Source: JAGXFP01 sp039714535
Lineage (GTDB): Bacteria; Desulfobacterota; Desulfobulbia; Desulfobulbales; JAGXFP01
Assembly: GCA_039714535.1 (NCBI GenBank)
Contig: JBDLJC010000058.1
Location: 1-22,083 of the forward strand
Direction of reading: 5' to 3'
DNA length: 22,083 nt
Shown: in pieces, positions 7,958 through 14,643 of the stretch
Layout of the letters: each line of letters opens with the position of its first letter
Position numbering within the stretch: the stretch's first letter is position 1
Notes under the pieces: generated by a model
Told to the model about the DNA's origin: nothing
Seen by the model: only the letters and a program-made list of their open reading frames with translations
The model's database searches: none
Position numbers and translations under genes: made by a program

Positions 7958-8983
7958 TTACAAGCCTTTCTCGTAAGAGCCGTTTGAGACAATATTATTG
8001 TAGATGATCATGACGATCACCATAACGGTCAGGGCCACCCCGATTTCAACCCCGAGCATGGCATGGGAGCGAGCCGCGATTTCATCAGTAGCTGGCAGGA
8101 TGCGATGCAGGATCGAGTAATCGAGGAAGTTCGCGCCCAGCAGCAGGCAGAGAAAGCCGATCCCACCATAGATCAACACGCCGGTGTTGGCCAGGAGCAG
8201 GGCCGCTTTTTCGTTAATGCGATTCAGGGCCATCTTCAGGTCATAACTGATGGCCAGCAAGATAAAGGAAGCGCCGAGGATGACCCCACCCTGGAAGCCG
8301 CCGCCCGGACTATGGTGGCCATGGGCCACGACATACAGGGCGAAGAGTTGCATGAAAGGGACAACCATTCTGGTGACAAAACGAATTATCGAATCTTTAT
8401 AGGCCGCCTGGATGGCCGCATTTTTTTCCCGAATCGGTCCGGCGGTCCGGCAACCACCCAGTCGCAGGATGATCAGTACCGCCAGACCGGCGGTAAGGAC
8501 CACGGCTGTTTCAAACATGGTGTCAAAGCCCCGATAATCGGCCAGCACCGAGGTGACGATATTCGGCACCGAGGTTTCGGCAATGGTCTGGGTAATAAAG
8601 TGCGGCGAGAGATGGCTCGAGGCCGGTGAAGCAGGATCGGCCCAGTCCGGAAAGTCGGTCGAAGCATAAAACAGCACGCCTCCCATCAGGCCGGAGGCCA
8701 ATAGACCGAGGCCCTTATAGAGCATGGCCCCTGAGACTCGTGCTTTAACTTGTCGGGAGGAGCGGTGCACCGCGGCAAAAAATAAGACCGTACTGACCCC
8801 GGCCCCGACCGCCGCTTCGGTAAAGGCGACATCAACTGCGCCCATCTCGGTCCACAACAGGCACATCAAAAAACTGTAGGCCCCGAAAACAACCGCCGCC
8901 CCGAGCAGATCTTTGACCGAGATGGCAAACAGACCACAGATCACAATCAGGGTGAGGATCATGATGTCAATCTGCCAGATCAT
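7958..8983 (-). CDS. mrpB: Fused MbhD (DUF4040) - MbhE-like - MrpB antiporter subunit, 341 aa
   Basis: Three modules lie in one chain. Residues about 15-75 form a DUF4040/MbhD-type helix hairpin (KDLLGAAVVFGAYSF ... VDVAFTEAAVGAG). Residues about 88-175 resemble MbhE (SVPNIVTSVLADYRGFDTM). Residues about 200-335 are MrpB/MnhB, with the hallmark GHHSPGGGFQGG at 222-233. In classical Mrp operons the first two modules form the C-terminal part of the large MrpA; in archaeal MBH-type clusters they are separate genes. Here they are joined to MrpB. I chose the ATG at 8983, with GGGAAGG 5 nt upstream, rather than the ATG at 9007. The gene overlaps mrpG by 17 nt. Confidence 0.87.
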   Translation of the reverse strand: MIWQIDIMILTLIVICGLFAISVKDLLGAAVVFGAYSFLMCLLWTEMGAVDVAFTEAAVGAGVSTVLFFAAVHRSSRQVKARVSGAMLYKGLGLLASGLMGGVLFYASTDFPDWADPASPASSHLSPHFITQTIAETSVPNIVTSVLADYRGFDTMFETAVVLTAGLAVLIILRLGGCRTAGPIREKNAAIQAAYKDSIIRFVTRMVVPFMQLFALYVVAHGHHSPGGGFQGGVILGASFILLAISYDLKMALNRINEKAALLLANTGVLIYGGIGFLCLLLGANFLDYSILHRILPATDEIAARSHAMLGVEIGVALTVMVIVMIIYNNIVSNGSYEKGL

Positions 8984-9314
8984 CTTGTCCTTCCCTGTTG
9001 TTTTCATTGGCCCAGGGTTTTATCCCCGATTCGTAACCGGCATCGATAATGGCATGGGTTGCCGTGGGGCTGGCCAGGAAGATGAACATCAGAATGAAGA
9101 GGATCTTGATCGTCACCAGGATGTTACCGGCAGAGAGAAGGTGGAGATTATAGAGTGCCAGACCTACCAGAATCAGCAATGACGACAGGGTATCTCCCTT
9201 ACCGGCGGCATGCATTCTGGTGTAAAAATCCGGGAACCTCAGCACCCCTACAGTTGTCGCCAGGAAGAAGAACAGGCCGGCGATCATCAGGGCTATGGTC
9301 AGGGTATTAATCAT
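8967..9314 (-). CDS. mrpG: Na+/H+ antiporter subunit G (MrpG/MnhG), 115 aa
   Basis: A small protein with three helices and the family signature GVLRFPDFYTRMHAAGKGDT at 23-42, followed by SPTATHAI at about 82-89. The C-terminus is hydrophilic (about 96-115). An AGGGG site lies 7 nt before the ATG. The gene overlaps mrpF by 8 nt and the following fusion gene by 17 nt, so the set is translated as a unit. MrpG is an obligate structural subunit of Mrp complexes, in the inner membrane. Confidence 0.92.
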   Translation of the reverse strand: MINTLTIALMIAGLFFFLATTVGVLRFPDFYTRMHAAGKGDTLSSLLILVGLALYNLHLLSAGNILVTIKILFILMFIFLASPTATHAIIDAGYESGIKPWANENNREGQDDLAD

Positions 9315-9630
9315 TTATCTGCCCCTTGGCTGGGGTGTGGTTAAGAACGCCGTAACCTTCGGCCCTGATATTCTTGTGGTGGGCAAAGTATCGGGAGGCA
9401 CCGATGGTGACGATGAAATTCAACATCGCATAGGCCAGGGCAATATCAACGAACATATCGACCCGTTCATAAATCGTGCCGATGATAATCAACAGTACCG
9501 TGGTCTTGGTGCCGATGATGTTGGCTCCCATCATCCGATCGATAATGGTCGGCCCGAATATAGTCCGGTAGAGGGCCAGTAGCATGAACAGGCAAAGAAC
9601 GACGCCGCTGGCAATAAAGAAATTACTCAT
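9307..9630 (-). CDS. mrpF: Na+/H+ antiporter subunit F (MrpF/MnhF), 107 aa
   Basis: Three helices with the MrpF hallmark GPTIIDRMMGANIIGTKTTV (about 26-45) and the conserved acidic residue in FVDIALAYAMLNF (about 60-72). The start codon overlaps the mrpE stop as ATGA, with GGAG just upstream inside mrpE. MrpF is one of the small subunits thought to form a sodium path in Mrp structures; this is family knowledge and not shown here. The C-terminal 25 residues are hydrophilic. Confidence 0.92.
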   Translation of the reverse strand: MSNFFIASGVVLCLFMLLALYRTIFGPTIIDRMMGANIIGTKTTVLLIIIGTIYERVDMFVDIALAYAMLNFIVTIGASRYFAHHKNIRAEGYGVLNHTPAKGQIND

Positions 9631-10112
9631 GGCCGCTCCTCCGTGAAAATCCGGGTGATCCGTTCTTCCATTTCGCCGGGCAGGGTGCTGGCCACTTTAT
9701 CACTCAAGGCATGAACGGTAAAAACATCATCCTCTATCCGGACAGTGATGGTCCCCGGCGTAAGGGTGATTGAATTTGCCAGGGTTACTCGGGCTGCATC
9801 ACTTTTGAGGCTGGTCTTGAAAGTAACGATCCGGGGCGCTATCTTTTCTTTCATGGCCGGATGCAGGGCCAGCCAAGTGACGTGCAGGGTCGACAGCACA
9901 ATCTCTTTGAGTACCCAGGGGATATAAAGAATGAAGCGATATACTTCGGTCAGGCGGTCTTTTTTGGCGTTATCAATAAACAGGAGGTCGGCCGACATCC
10001 AGGAGACAAGCAGACTGGAGATCAGGCCCAGGGTCAGGTGGAACAGATCAGTCTTTCCCGACAGTAAGAGCCAAAAAGAAAACATGAGAAGAGCAGTATA
10101 CAGATAGCGCAT
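9627..10112 (-). CDS. mrpE: Na+/H+ antiporter subunit E (MrpE/MnhE), 161 aa
   Basis: Two N-terminal helices (about 5-45) are followed by a third hydrophobic stretch and a cytoplasmic domain with the family signature LANSITLTPGTITVRIEDD (about 111-129). It is the first gene of the minus-strand cluster, with a GAAAGAAG site about 7 nt upstream of the ATG. The order E-F-G-(MbhD/E-B)-C-D matches archaeal and MBH-like clusters rather than the A-to-G order of Bacillus. Downstream genes overlap or abut down to the third antiporter subunit. Confidence 0.9.
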   Translation of the reverse strand: MRYLYTALLMFSFWLLLSGKTDLFHLTLGLISSLLVSWMSADLLFIDNAKKDRLTEVYRFILYIPWVLKEIVLSTLHVTWLALHPAMKEKIAPRIVTFKTSLKSDAARVTLANSITLTPGTITVRIEDDVFTVHALSDKVASTLPGEMEERITRIFTEERP

Positions 10113-10243
10113 AGGGATCTTCTTTCATTAAATTGATAGTTATAAAATCATCCGGACCGCTTATGAAAAGCAGTACCACCCTCTTCGGCAGGACATAGAT
10201 AAAAATTAATAACATAATCACATTTAATTTCTACAATTATCCC
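10113..10243. other. Intergenic region upstream of mrpE
   Basis: An AT-rich 131-bp gap lies between the FetB-like gene and mrpE, both on the minus strand. It must hold the mrp promoter unless the operon is read through from the permease gene. I see AT-rich hexamers on the minus strand (TTGTAG followed by TATGTTAT-like sequence) but no convincing consensus promoter and no clear terminator. Confidence 0.35.
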
Positions 10244-10948
10244 TTACTGGCGGGGCTCAAGAAATTTTAGAAAACAGGCGGAAGAGATTCCGGCTGAGGC
10301 AAAGACCATACACATAACCATGATCTGATACCTCGCCGCGATTAACGGGGAGATTCCGGATAAGATCTGGCCGGTCATCATCCCCGGCAGAGAGACCAAT
10401 CCCACCGCCAACAGGGCATTGGTTTTCGGAATCAGCGAGGCCCGGAAGGCAACACTTCTGGCCTGCACATATGGAACATCCCGGTCAATTTCGGCGGTCA
10501 GTCGTTCCGCCGCCAGGCTGACGCTATTCATGGCATTGGCAAAGATCATCCCGGCCAACGGGATTATATAGCGGGGCCAGTACCATGGCGAAAGATTAAG
10601 GACTCCCTGGGTAATCAGCAGCAAGGTTATGCCGCCGCCCAACCCTATGGCCATGAAAGCTTTTTTAAACAACCGGCGGCGCTGGTTTGGTATGGTCCGC
10701 AGGGCGATCCAGCTCGAAGCAGAGAGCATGACAAGCAAAACGGCCAGCACGACCCAACCGTTATCGGACTCAAAGATAAAGATCAGGAAATAACCAATCA
10801 ACAGCAACTGGGTCAGCATTCTGAAAACAGCGTAGAGGGTGTGTCGCCCCTCCGCTGTCCACTTAAAAAGGATCCCTGCCACCACAAAAACAGGGGCAAA
10901 GGCCAGGGCTAAATTGGCAAAGGGAATGATCTGCACTGAGCTACTCAT
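10244..10948 (-). CDS. FetB-like (UPF0014) ABC permease, orphan, 234 aa
   Basis: This polytopic protein of about seven helices belongs to the UPF0014/FetB family, permeases linked to iron export and metal or oxidative stress in E. coli. Diagnostic stretches are the early RMLTQLLLIGYFL (about 42-54), AMNSVSLAAERL (about 139-150), and the C-terminal block VGLVSLPGMMTGQILSG (about 186-202) followed by the family's AARYQIMVM. The partner ATPase (FetA) is not next to it; upstream is a 400-bp gap and a divergent gene, so the ATPase would have to be elsewhere. The ATG at 10957 is an alternative start three codons earlier. Neither start has a strong ribosome binding site. Confidence 0.82.
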   Translation of the reverse strand: MSSSVQIIPFANLALAFAPVFVVAGILFKWTAEGRHTLYAVFRMLTQLLLIGYFLIFIFESDNGWVVLAVLLVMLSASSWIALRTIPNQRRRLFKKAFMAIGLGGGITLLLITQGVLNLSPWYWPRYIIPLAGMIFANAMNSVSLAAERLTAEIDRDVPYVQARSVAFRASLIPKTNALLAVGLVSLPGMMTGQILSGISPLIAARYQIMVMCMVFASAGISSACFLKFLEPRQ

Positions 10949-11032
10949 GATAAACATACCTAGTATATGGTGTTGCCGATTCAGGTATTGCTGGCGAATT
11001 AATCTTTTAGAATATCGATGATATCATATCCC

Positions 11033-11063
11033 CTGATAAATTTGCTTACGATAAATTTGTCAG
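11033..11063. promoter_or_regulatory. Imperfect palindrome, possible operator
   Basis: CTGATAAATTT at 11033-11043 faces AAATTTGTCAG at 11053-11063, matching at 10 of 11 positions across a 9-nt spacer. The same region is also a direct repeat: GATAAATTTG at 11035-11044 and 11050-11059, 15 bp apart. It lies upstream of both TTGACA boxes in the SulP leader, where an activator or shared repressor could bind. No known regulator is recognised. Confidence 0.4.
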
Positions 11064-11195
11064 ATCAGACTGTCTGTTTTGCATTGGTCGATCCTGTCTT
11101 GACACTCGGGGTTTCCAAGTTAAAAGTTTATCTAGGTCTCGCCCAACCCAGCGAAGTTTCAAGTAAGTTCGCATTTCTAACTAACTGATTTCCGC

Positions 11196-11224
11196 TTGAC
11201 AGGTATATGCCAGAGAAGTAAATA
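11196..11224 (+). promoter_or_regulatory. Possible sigma-70 promoter for the SulP gene
   Basis: A perfect TTGACA at 11196-11201 stands 17 nt before TAAATA at 11219-11224, a weak -10 box. This would give a leader of about 130 nt. A second TTGACA at 11099-11104 with an AT-rich -10 region near 11121 is an alternative. Confidence 0.35.
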
Positions 11225-11363
11225 GGGTGCACCTTTCATGTAAATCTGTTGCAAATTGCAGCATTTTCACGAAATAAATTCGTAAATTTAAATAAGGAAC
11301 CTGGCGCCATTTTGGCTCAATTTTTTGCCGAGTTCCGGTTAAACACCTTTAGGAGAGTTCAAT

Positions 11364-13580
11364 ATGATTACTAAAATTTTTCCTTTCATAGACTGGTTTA
11401 AGGACTATGACGGCGGTAAGTTCAAGATTGACCTTTTGGCCGGGATCACCGTGGCCATGGTCCTGATCCCCCAGTCCATGGCCTATGCCCAGCTTGCTGG
11501 CCTGCCAGCCTATTTTGGCCTCTACGCCGCATTTCTGCCTCCCATGGTTGCGGCCCTGTTCGGCTCCAGTCGGCAATTGGCTACCGGCCCGGTAGCGGTG
11601 GTTTCGCTGATGTCGGCGGCATCCCTCGAACCGCTTGCAACAGCTGGTGGCCCTCAGTTTATTGCCTACTCTATTGTTCTTGCCCTTACTGTCGGTGTTT
11701 TTCAGCTCTCCCTGGGTGTCCTGCGTCTCGGTCTGGTGGTTAACTTCCTGTCCCATCCTGTAATTAATGGTTTCACCAATGCGGCAGCCATCATCATTGC
11801 TTCGTCCCAGTTCTCCAAATTTTTCGGAGTTTATGTGGACAAAGCCCCTCATCATTATGAGACTATGGGCAGAGTTGCTCAGGCCGCCATGGATTATACC
11901 CACCTCCCTACTTTGCTGTATGGAGTTGGTGCGGTTGCCATCATGGTGGGTTTGAAGAAGGTTAATCCACGTATTCCCAATGTTCTGGTGGCGGTAGCTG
12001 TCACCACCCTGCTCTCCGTTGCCACCGGCTTTAATAACGATGCCTTTGTAGATGTCAGCAGTATGAAGATGGATGGTTTTGGAGAGAAGCTTGTTGAGTT
12101 CAACCATGCTGTTGCTGAGATTAAGACCCTGGGTGTAAAGCGTGCTAATCTTGGCAAAGAGGTTGATGAACAGAAGAAGCATGACGCCGAAGGTGGTCAT
12201 GGCTCGAAATCTGTGGAATTGATCAAGCTCGAATCAGAGGTAGCCATGCTTACCGCCCGCATGGATACGGCCAAGCATGAAGCTCATCTTATCCGGACCG
12301 ACCTGCGCGGCATGAAATTTGAGGCTGTAAAGACCGGCGAAGGTGATGAGGTTCAATATACTTTCTATCCTAAAGGCGATAGTGGTGCTGTTGAAACAGA
12401 TGGCGGCACGTGGCGTTTGAAGGTGGGCAATAAACCGCTTGATACTGCGAACCTGAAAATAATGGGTGGTGGAGCTATCGTTGGCGATATTCCTAAAGGC
12501 TTAAGTTTCGCCATGCCTGGGACGGTTAAAGATCCTGCTACCCAAGAAATTGTTGGCGAGAGTCTTCTTAGTATGAAAACCTTCCTGAAGCTACTGCCAA
12601 TCGCCATTATTATCTCGCTACTCGGTTTCATGGAGGCTATTGCAATCGCCAAGGCGATGGCCGCCCAAACCGGTCAGAAGCTTGACCCCAACCAGGAACT
12701 CATTGGTCAGGGTCTCGGTAATATCCTCGGTTCCTTTGGTGGTTCTTACGCAGTTTCCGGTTCCTTCTCCCGTTCAGCGGTCAACCTGCAGGCAGGGGCG
12801 GTTTCCGGTATCTCTTCGGTGGTCACCTCTCTGATGGTTGTCCTCACTCTGTTCTTTTTCACCCCTCTCCTCTATCATCTCCCCCAGGCCACCCTGGCAG
12901 CGGTTATCATGATGGCGGTTATCGGGCTGGTTAACGTCAAGGGCTTTGTCCATTCCTGGAAGGCCCAGTGGTATGATGGCGCGATTGCCATTTTCAGCTT
13001 CCTGGTGACCTTATATTTTGCCCCCCATCTCGACAAGGGCATCATCGTCGGTGTGGCGCTGTCCATGGCAGTTTTCCTCTACAAATCCATGCGGCCGGTA
13101 GTGGCCAGCCTCTCCCTGAACGAAGACAAGGTCCTGACGAGTGCCGAGCATTACCGCCTCAAGGGTTGTCGCCACATCTCGGTAGTTCGTTTTGACGGCG
13201 CTCTGTTTTTTGCCAACGCCAGCTACCTTGACGAGCAGGTTGCCAAATTCCGGACCGAGCAACCCGATCTACGTTATATCCTTCTTGACGCTAAAGGGAT
13301 TAACGACATGGATGCTTCAGGTGAAGAGGCTCTGGCTATGATCGTTGAACGGCTGCGTAGCGCCAAACTTGGTTTTGCGATGAGCGGGGTTAAAGGTCAG
13401 GTAATGGCGGTAATGGAGCGCACCCATCTGTTGGACAAGATCGGTATGGAAAACATCTATGCCACCACCGAAGATGCGGTTGCCAAACTTGTTGGCAAAG
13501 TCCATGACCACACCGACCTGCCTGCGGAAGGTTGCCAGAATTGTCCGTTGACCCAATACATTCCAAACGCAGCAAGTTGA
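11364..13580 (+). CDS. SulP family inorganic anion transporter with STAS domain and a large insertion, 738 aa
   Basis: This is an inner-membrane SulP (SLC26-like) transporter, probably for sulfate or another oxyanion, bicarbonate being an alternative. The core signatures are present: AGITVAMVLIPQSMAYAQLA at 26-45, GSSRQLATGPVAVVSL at 67-82, and SGSFSRSAVNLQAGA at 465-479. The C-terminal STAS domain spans about 596-712, with D650-A-S652-G at the position phosphorylated in anti-sigma antagonists. Unlike usual members of about 550-600 aa, it has about 145 extra residues (about 224-368) between a membrane helix (IPNVLVAVAVTTLLSVATG) and the GDIPKGL segment at 374-380. The insert is hydrophilic with a coiled-coil-like stretch (about 281-315). 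The tail carries a CQNC pair (724-727). Substrate and coupling ion cannot be read from sequence. Confidence 0.9.
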   Translation: MITKIFPFIDWFKDYDGGKFKIDLLAGITVAMVLIPQSMAYAQLAGLPAYFGLYAAFLPPMVAALFGSSRQLATGPVAVVSLMSAASLEPLATAGGPQFIAYSIVLALTVGVFQLSLGVLRLGLVVNFLSHPVINGFTNAAAIIIASSQFSKFFGVYVDKAPHHYETMGRVAQAAMDYTHLPTLLYGVGAVAIMVGLKKVNPRIPNVLVAVAVTTLLSVATGFNNDAFVDVSSMKMDGFGEKLVEFNHAVAEIKTLGVKRANLGKEVDEQKKHDAEGGHGSKSVELIKLESEVAMLTARMDTAKHEAHLIRTDLRGMKFEAVKTGEGDEVQYTFYPKGDSGAVETDGGTWRLKVGNKPLDTANLKIMGGGAIVGDIPKGLSFAMPGTVKDPATQEIVGESLLSMKTFLKLLPIAIIISLLGFMEAIAIAKAMAAQTGQKLDPNQELIGQGLGNILGSFGGSYAVSGSFSRSAVNLQAGAVSGISSVVTSLMVVLTLFFFTPLLYHLPQATLAAVIMMAVIGLVNVKGFVHSWKAQWYDGAIAIFSFLVTLYFAPHLDKGIIVGVALSMAVFLYKSMRPVVASLSLNEDKVLTSAEHYRLKGCRHISVVRFDGALFFANASYLDEQVAKFRTEQPDLRYILLDAKGINDMDASGEEALAMIVERLRSAKLGFAMSGVKGQVMAVMERTHLLDKIGMENIYATTEDAVAKLVGKVHDHTDLPAEGCQNCPLTQYIPNAAS

Positions 13581-13612
13581 TGTAAGTTAAGATTTAAGTA
13601 AGTAGTTTTTAC

Positions 13613-13654
13613 AAAAGGAGGACACGGGCAAATGCCTTTGTCCTCCTTTTTTTT
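13613..13654 (+). terminator. Strong rho-independent terminator of the SulP gene
   Basis: A perfect 12-bp stem, AAAAGGAGGACA at 13613-13624 against TGTCCTCCTTTT at 13639-13650, with an inner GGCA/TGCC extension, is followed by a T run through 13654. It lies 33 nt after the SulP stop and fits a textbook intrinsic terminator. Confidence 0.92.
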
Positions 13655-13801
13655 GCCTGGCGATTTCTGGGCTCAACGAAAGAGATCTTACAACTCTGGA
13701 GATAAGGTTTTTCACATTCGTTCGAGGTAGCCAAGACCCCAAATGACAGGGTGGAGAAGGCGAAATGACACGGTGTTGATCAGCTACAGGCCTCTTTTTA
13801 C

Positions 13802-14026
13802 TTAATGACTGGCCTGACCAGAATCGTGAACTTGGGCAAATGGTGCAAAGTGTGCACAACTTGCACAGTATTCGAAGGCCTTATCAAACTCTTCCGGTTC
13901 AAAGGTAAGGCTCATATTAGTGATCACCAGATTATCGAGGTAGGCCAACAGTTCCTGGTTTTGATTGGAGCAGACGTCTTTCTTGCGGAAGTATTTGCAA
14001 TAGCGCGGATCTACCATCTTGTTCAT
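13802..14026 (-). CDS. Small four-cysteine protein, 74 aa, unknown function
   Basis: The protein has cysteines at 10, 19, 54 and 57, in the contexts CKYFRKKDVC and YCASCAHF. Such a spacing could bind zinc or another metal. A GGGAGG site lies about 8 nt before the ATG at 14024-14026, which supports a real gene; a second Met at codon 4 is possible. It has no membrane helix or signal peptide, so it is probably cytoplasmic. I recognise no family. It is read away from the SulP terminator and could end transcription toward it. Confidence 0.6.
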   Translation of the reverse strand: MNKMVDPRYCKYFRKKDVCSNQNQELLAYLDNLVITNMSLTFEPEEFDKAFEYCASCAHFAPFAQVHDSGQASH

Positions 14027-14461
14027 CTCTTTTCCCTCCCCACCAATCAGGTCATTCAGCTTGCCCCTTTCAAATCAATAATATCACAACGGCAAGGGCG
14101 TTAATCAACAGGAAACATTCATCCTGCCCCGGAACTGGAGTTTCCTTATGGGATTAAAGCAAAAAGGATATTATCGGGCCGTTTTTAGTTGGCGGGAAAA
14201 CTGAAAGACCTGTTAAGTCACTAAAAAGAACGACCCCTCGCATCATCCTGACCATTTTATGCTTAATCCCCCAGGCAAAGTGATTCGTGAAAGGTGTTTA
14301 TTTGTTAGATTGTCAAATTGAATGTTGATGGAGTGTTTTAATTTGATCGTCATCAATAGAGGTTAGTGTCCTTGTGGAACTAAAGCAAAAGCCAAGAGCA
14401 GAGCAGACCCCTATTTTCGGGACATGGGGGCGAATCTTTATTCATGACAAACCCACTCAAT
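14027..14461. other. Intergenic region with minor repeats
   Basis: No convincing gene is seen over this 435-bp stretch. AGGAAAC at 14110-14116 faces GTTTCCT at 14140-14146 as a distant inverted repeat. Around 14383-14432 the sequence runs GCAAAAGCCAAGAGCAGAGC and continues into a CCCC...GGGG stem, which looks like a dispersed or mobile-element-derived repeat, but the copy number cannot be judged from one window. A promoter for the 74-aa gene should lie near 14040-14100 but no clear one is seen. Confidence 0.35.
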
Positions 14462-14602
14462 TTAACCGACAATGATCAATTGACAAAATAAAGGTAAAAC
14501 GATCACAATCAAAAACAAAAGAGGAAAGGATATTCCCGGGTCATCATAGTGAGCATCCTGCAGACAACTGTTACGGCATAAAACGCAGTCTAAACATTTC
14601 AC
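14462..14602 (-). CDS. Tiny membrane-anchored protein with a ferredoxin-type CX2CX2CX3C motif, 46 aa
   Basis: Reading the minus strand from a GTG at 14600-14602 gives a 46-residue protein ending at the TAA at 14462-14464. Cysteines at 3, 6, 9 and 13 form exactly CX2CX2CX3C, the spacing of classical [4Fe-4S] ferredoxins. A hydrophobic helix follows at about 26-45 with a further Cys at 40. GGTGAG lies 7 nt before the GTG as a ribosome binding site; in-frame GTGs at 14614 and 14617 are alternatives. It begins 41 nt downstream of the kinase gene and could share its operon. There is no Pro after the fourth Cys, so zinc binding or a lone cluster are both possible. Reality of the gene is unproven. 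Confidence 0.45.
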   Translation of the reverse strand: MKCLDCVLCRNSCLQDAHYDDPGISFPLLFLIVIVLPLFCQLIIVG

Positions 14603-14643
14603 CAGATTGCTCACCACCCTAAACTGCCAGTCATAACTTCTGC

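Larger units (their letters stand above)
10949..11363. other. Divergent intergenic region upstream of the SulP gene
   Basis: A long AT-rich gap lies between the divergent permease and SulP genes. It contains several dyads: the 31-bp imperfect palindrome at 11033-11063, CAGAC-T-GTCTG at 11066-11076, TGCAA-A-TTGCA at 11250-11260 and ACGAA-5-TTCGT at 11269-11283. Two perfect TTGACA boxes (11099-11104 and 11196-11201) face the SulP gene. An AGGAGAG ribosome binding site lies just before the ATG at 11364. No ORF is convincing. Confidence 0.5.

Noticed and set aside
7411..8629. Two plus-strand frames antisense to mrpD/mrpC/mrpB
   Set aside because: Their composition is that of the reverse complement of membrane-protein codons and the minus-strand genes are unmistakable.
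11349..12200. Minus-strand 283-codon frame antisense to the SulP gene
   Set aside because: It is a shadow of the SulP coding sequence with a Gln/Gly/His-rich product and no signature.
13587..13859. Minus-strand 90-codon frame across the SulP terminator
   Set aside because: It covers a perfect intrinsic terminator stem and has no ribosome binding site or recognisable domain.
14165..14320. Minus-strand ORF of about 51 codons starting near an ATG in the gap
   Set aside because: No ribosome binding site, motif or coding-like composition supports it.
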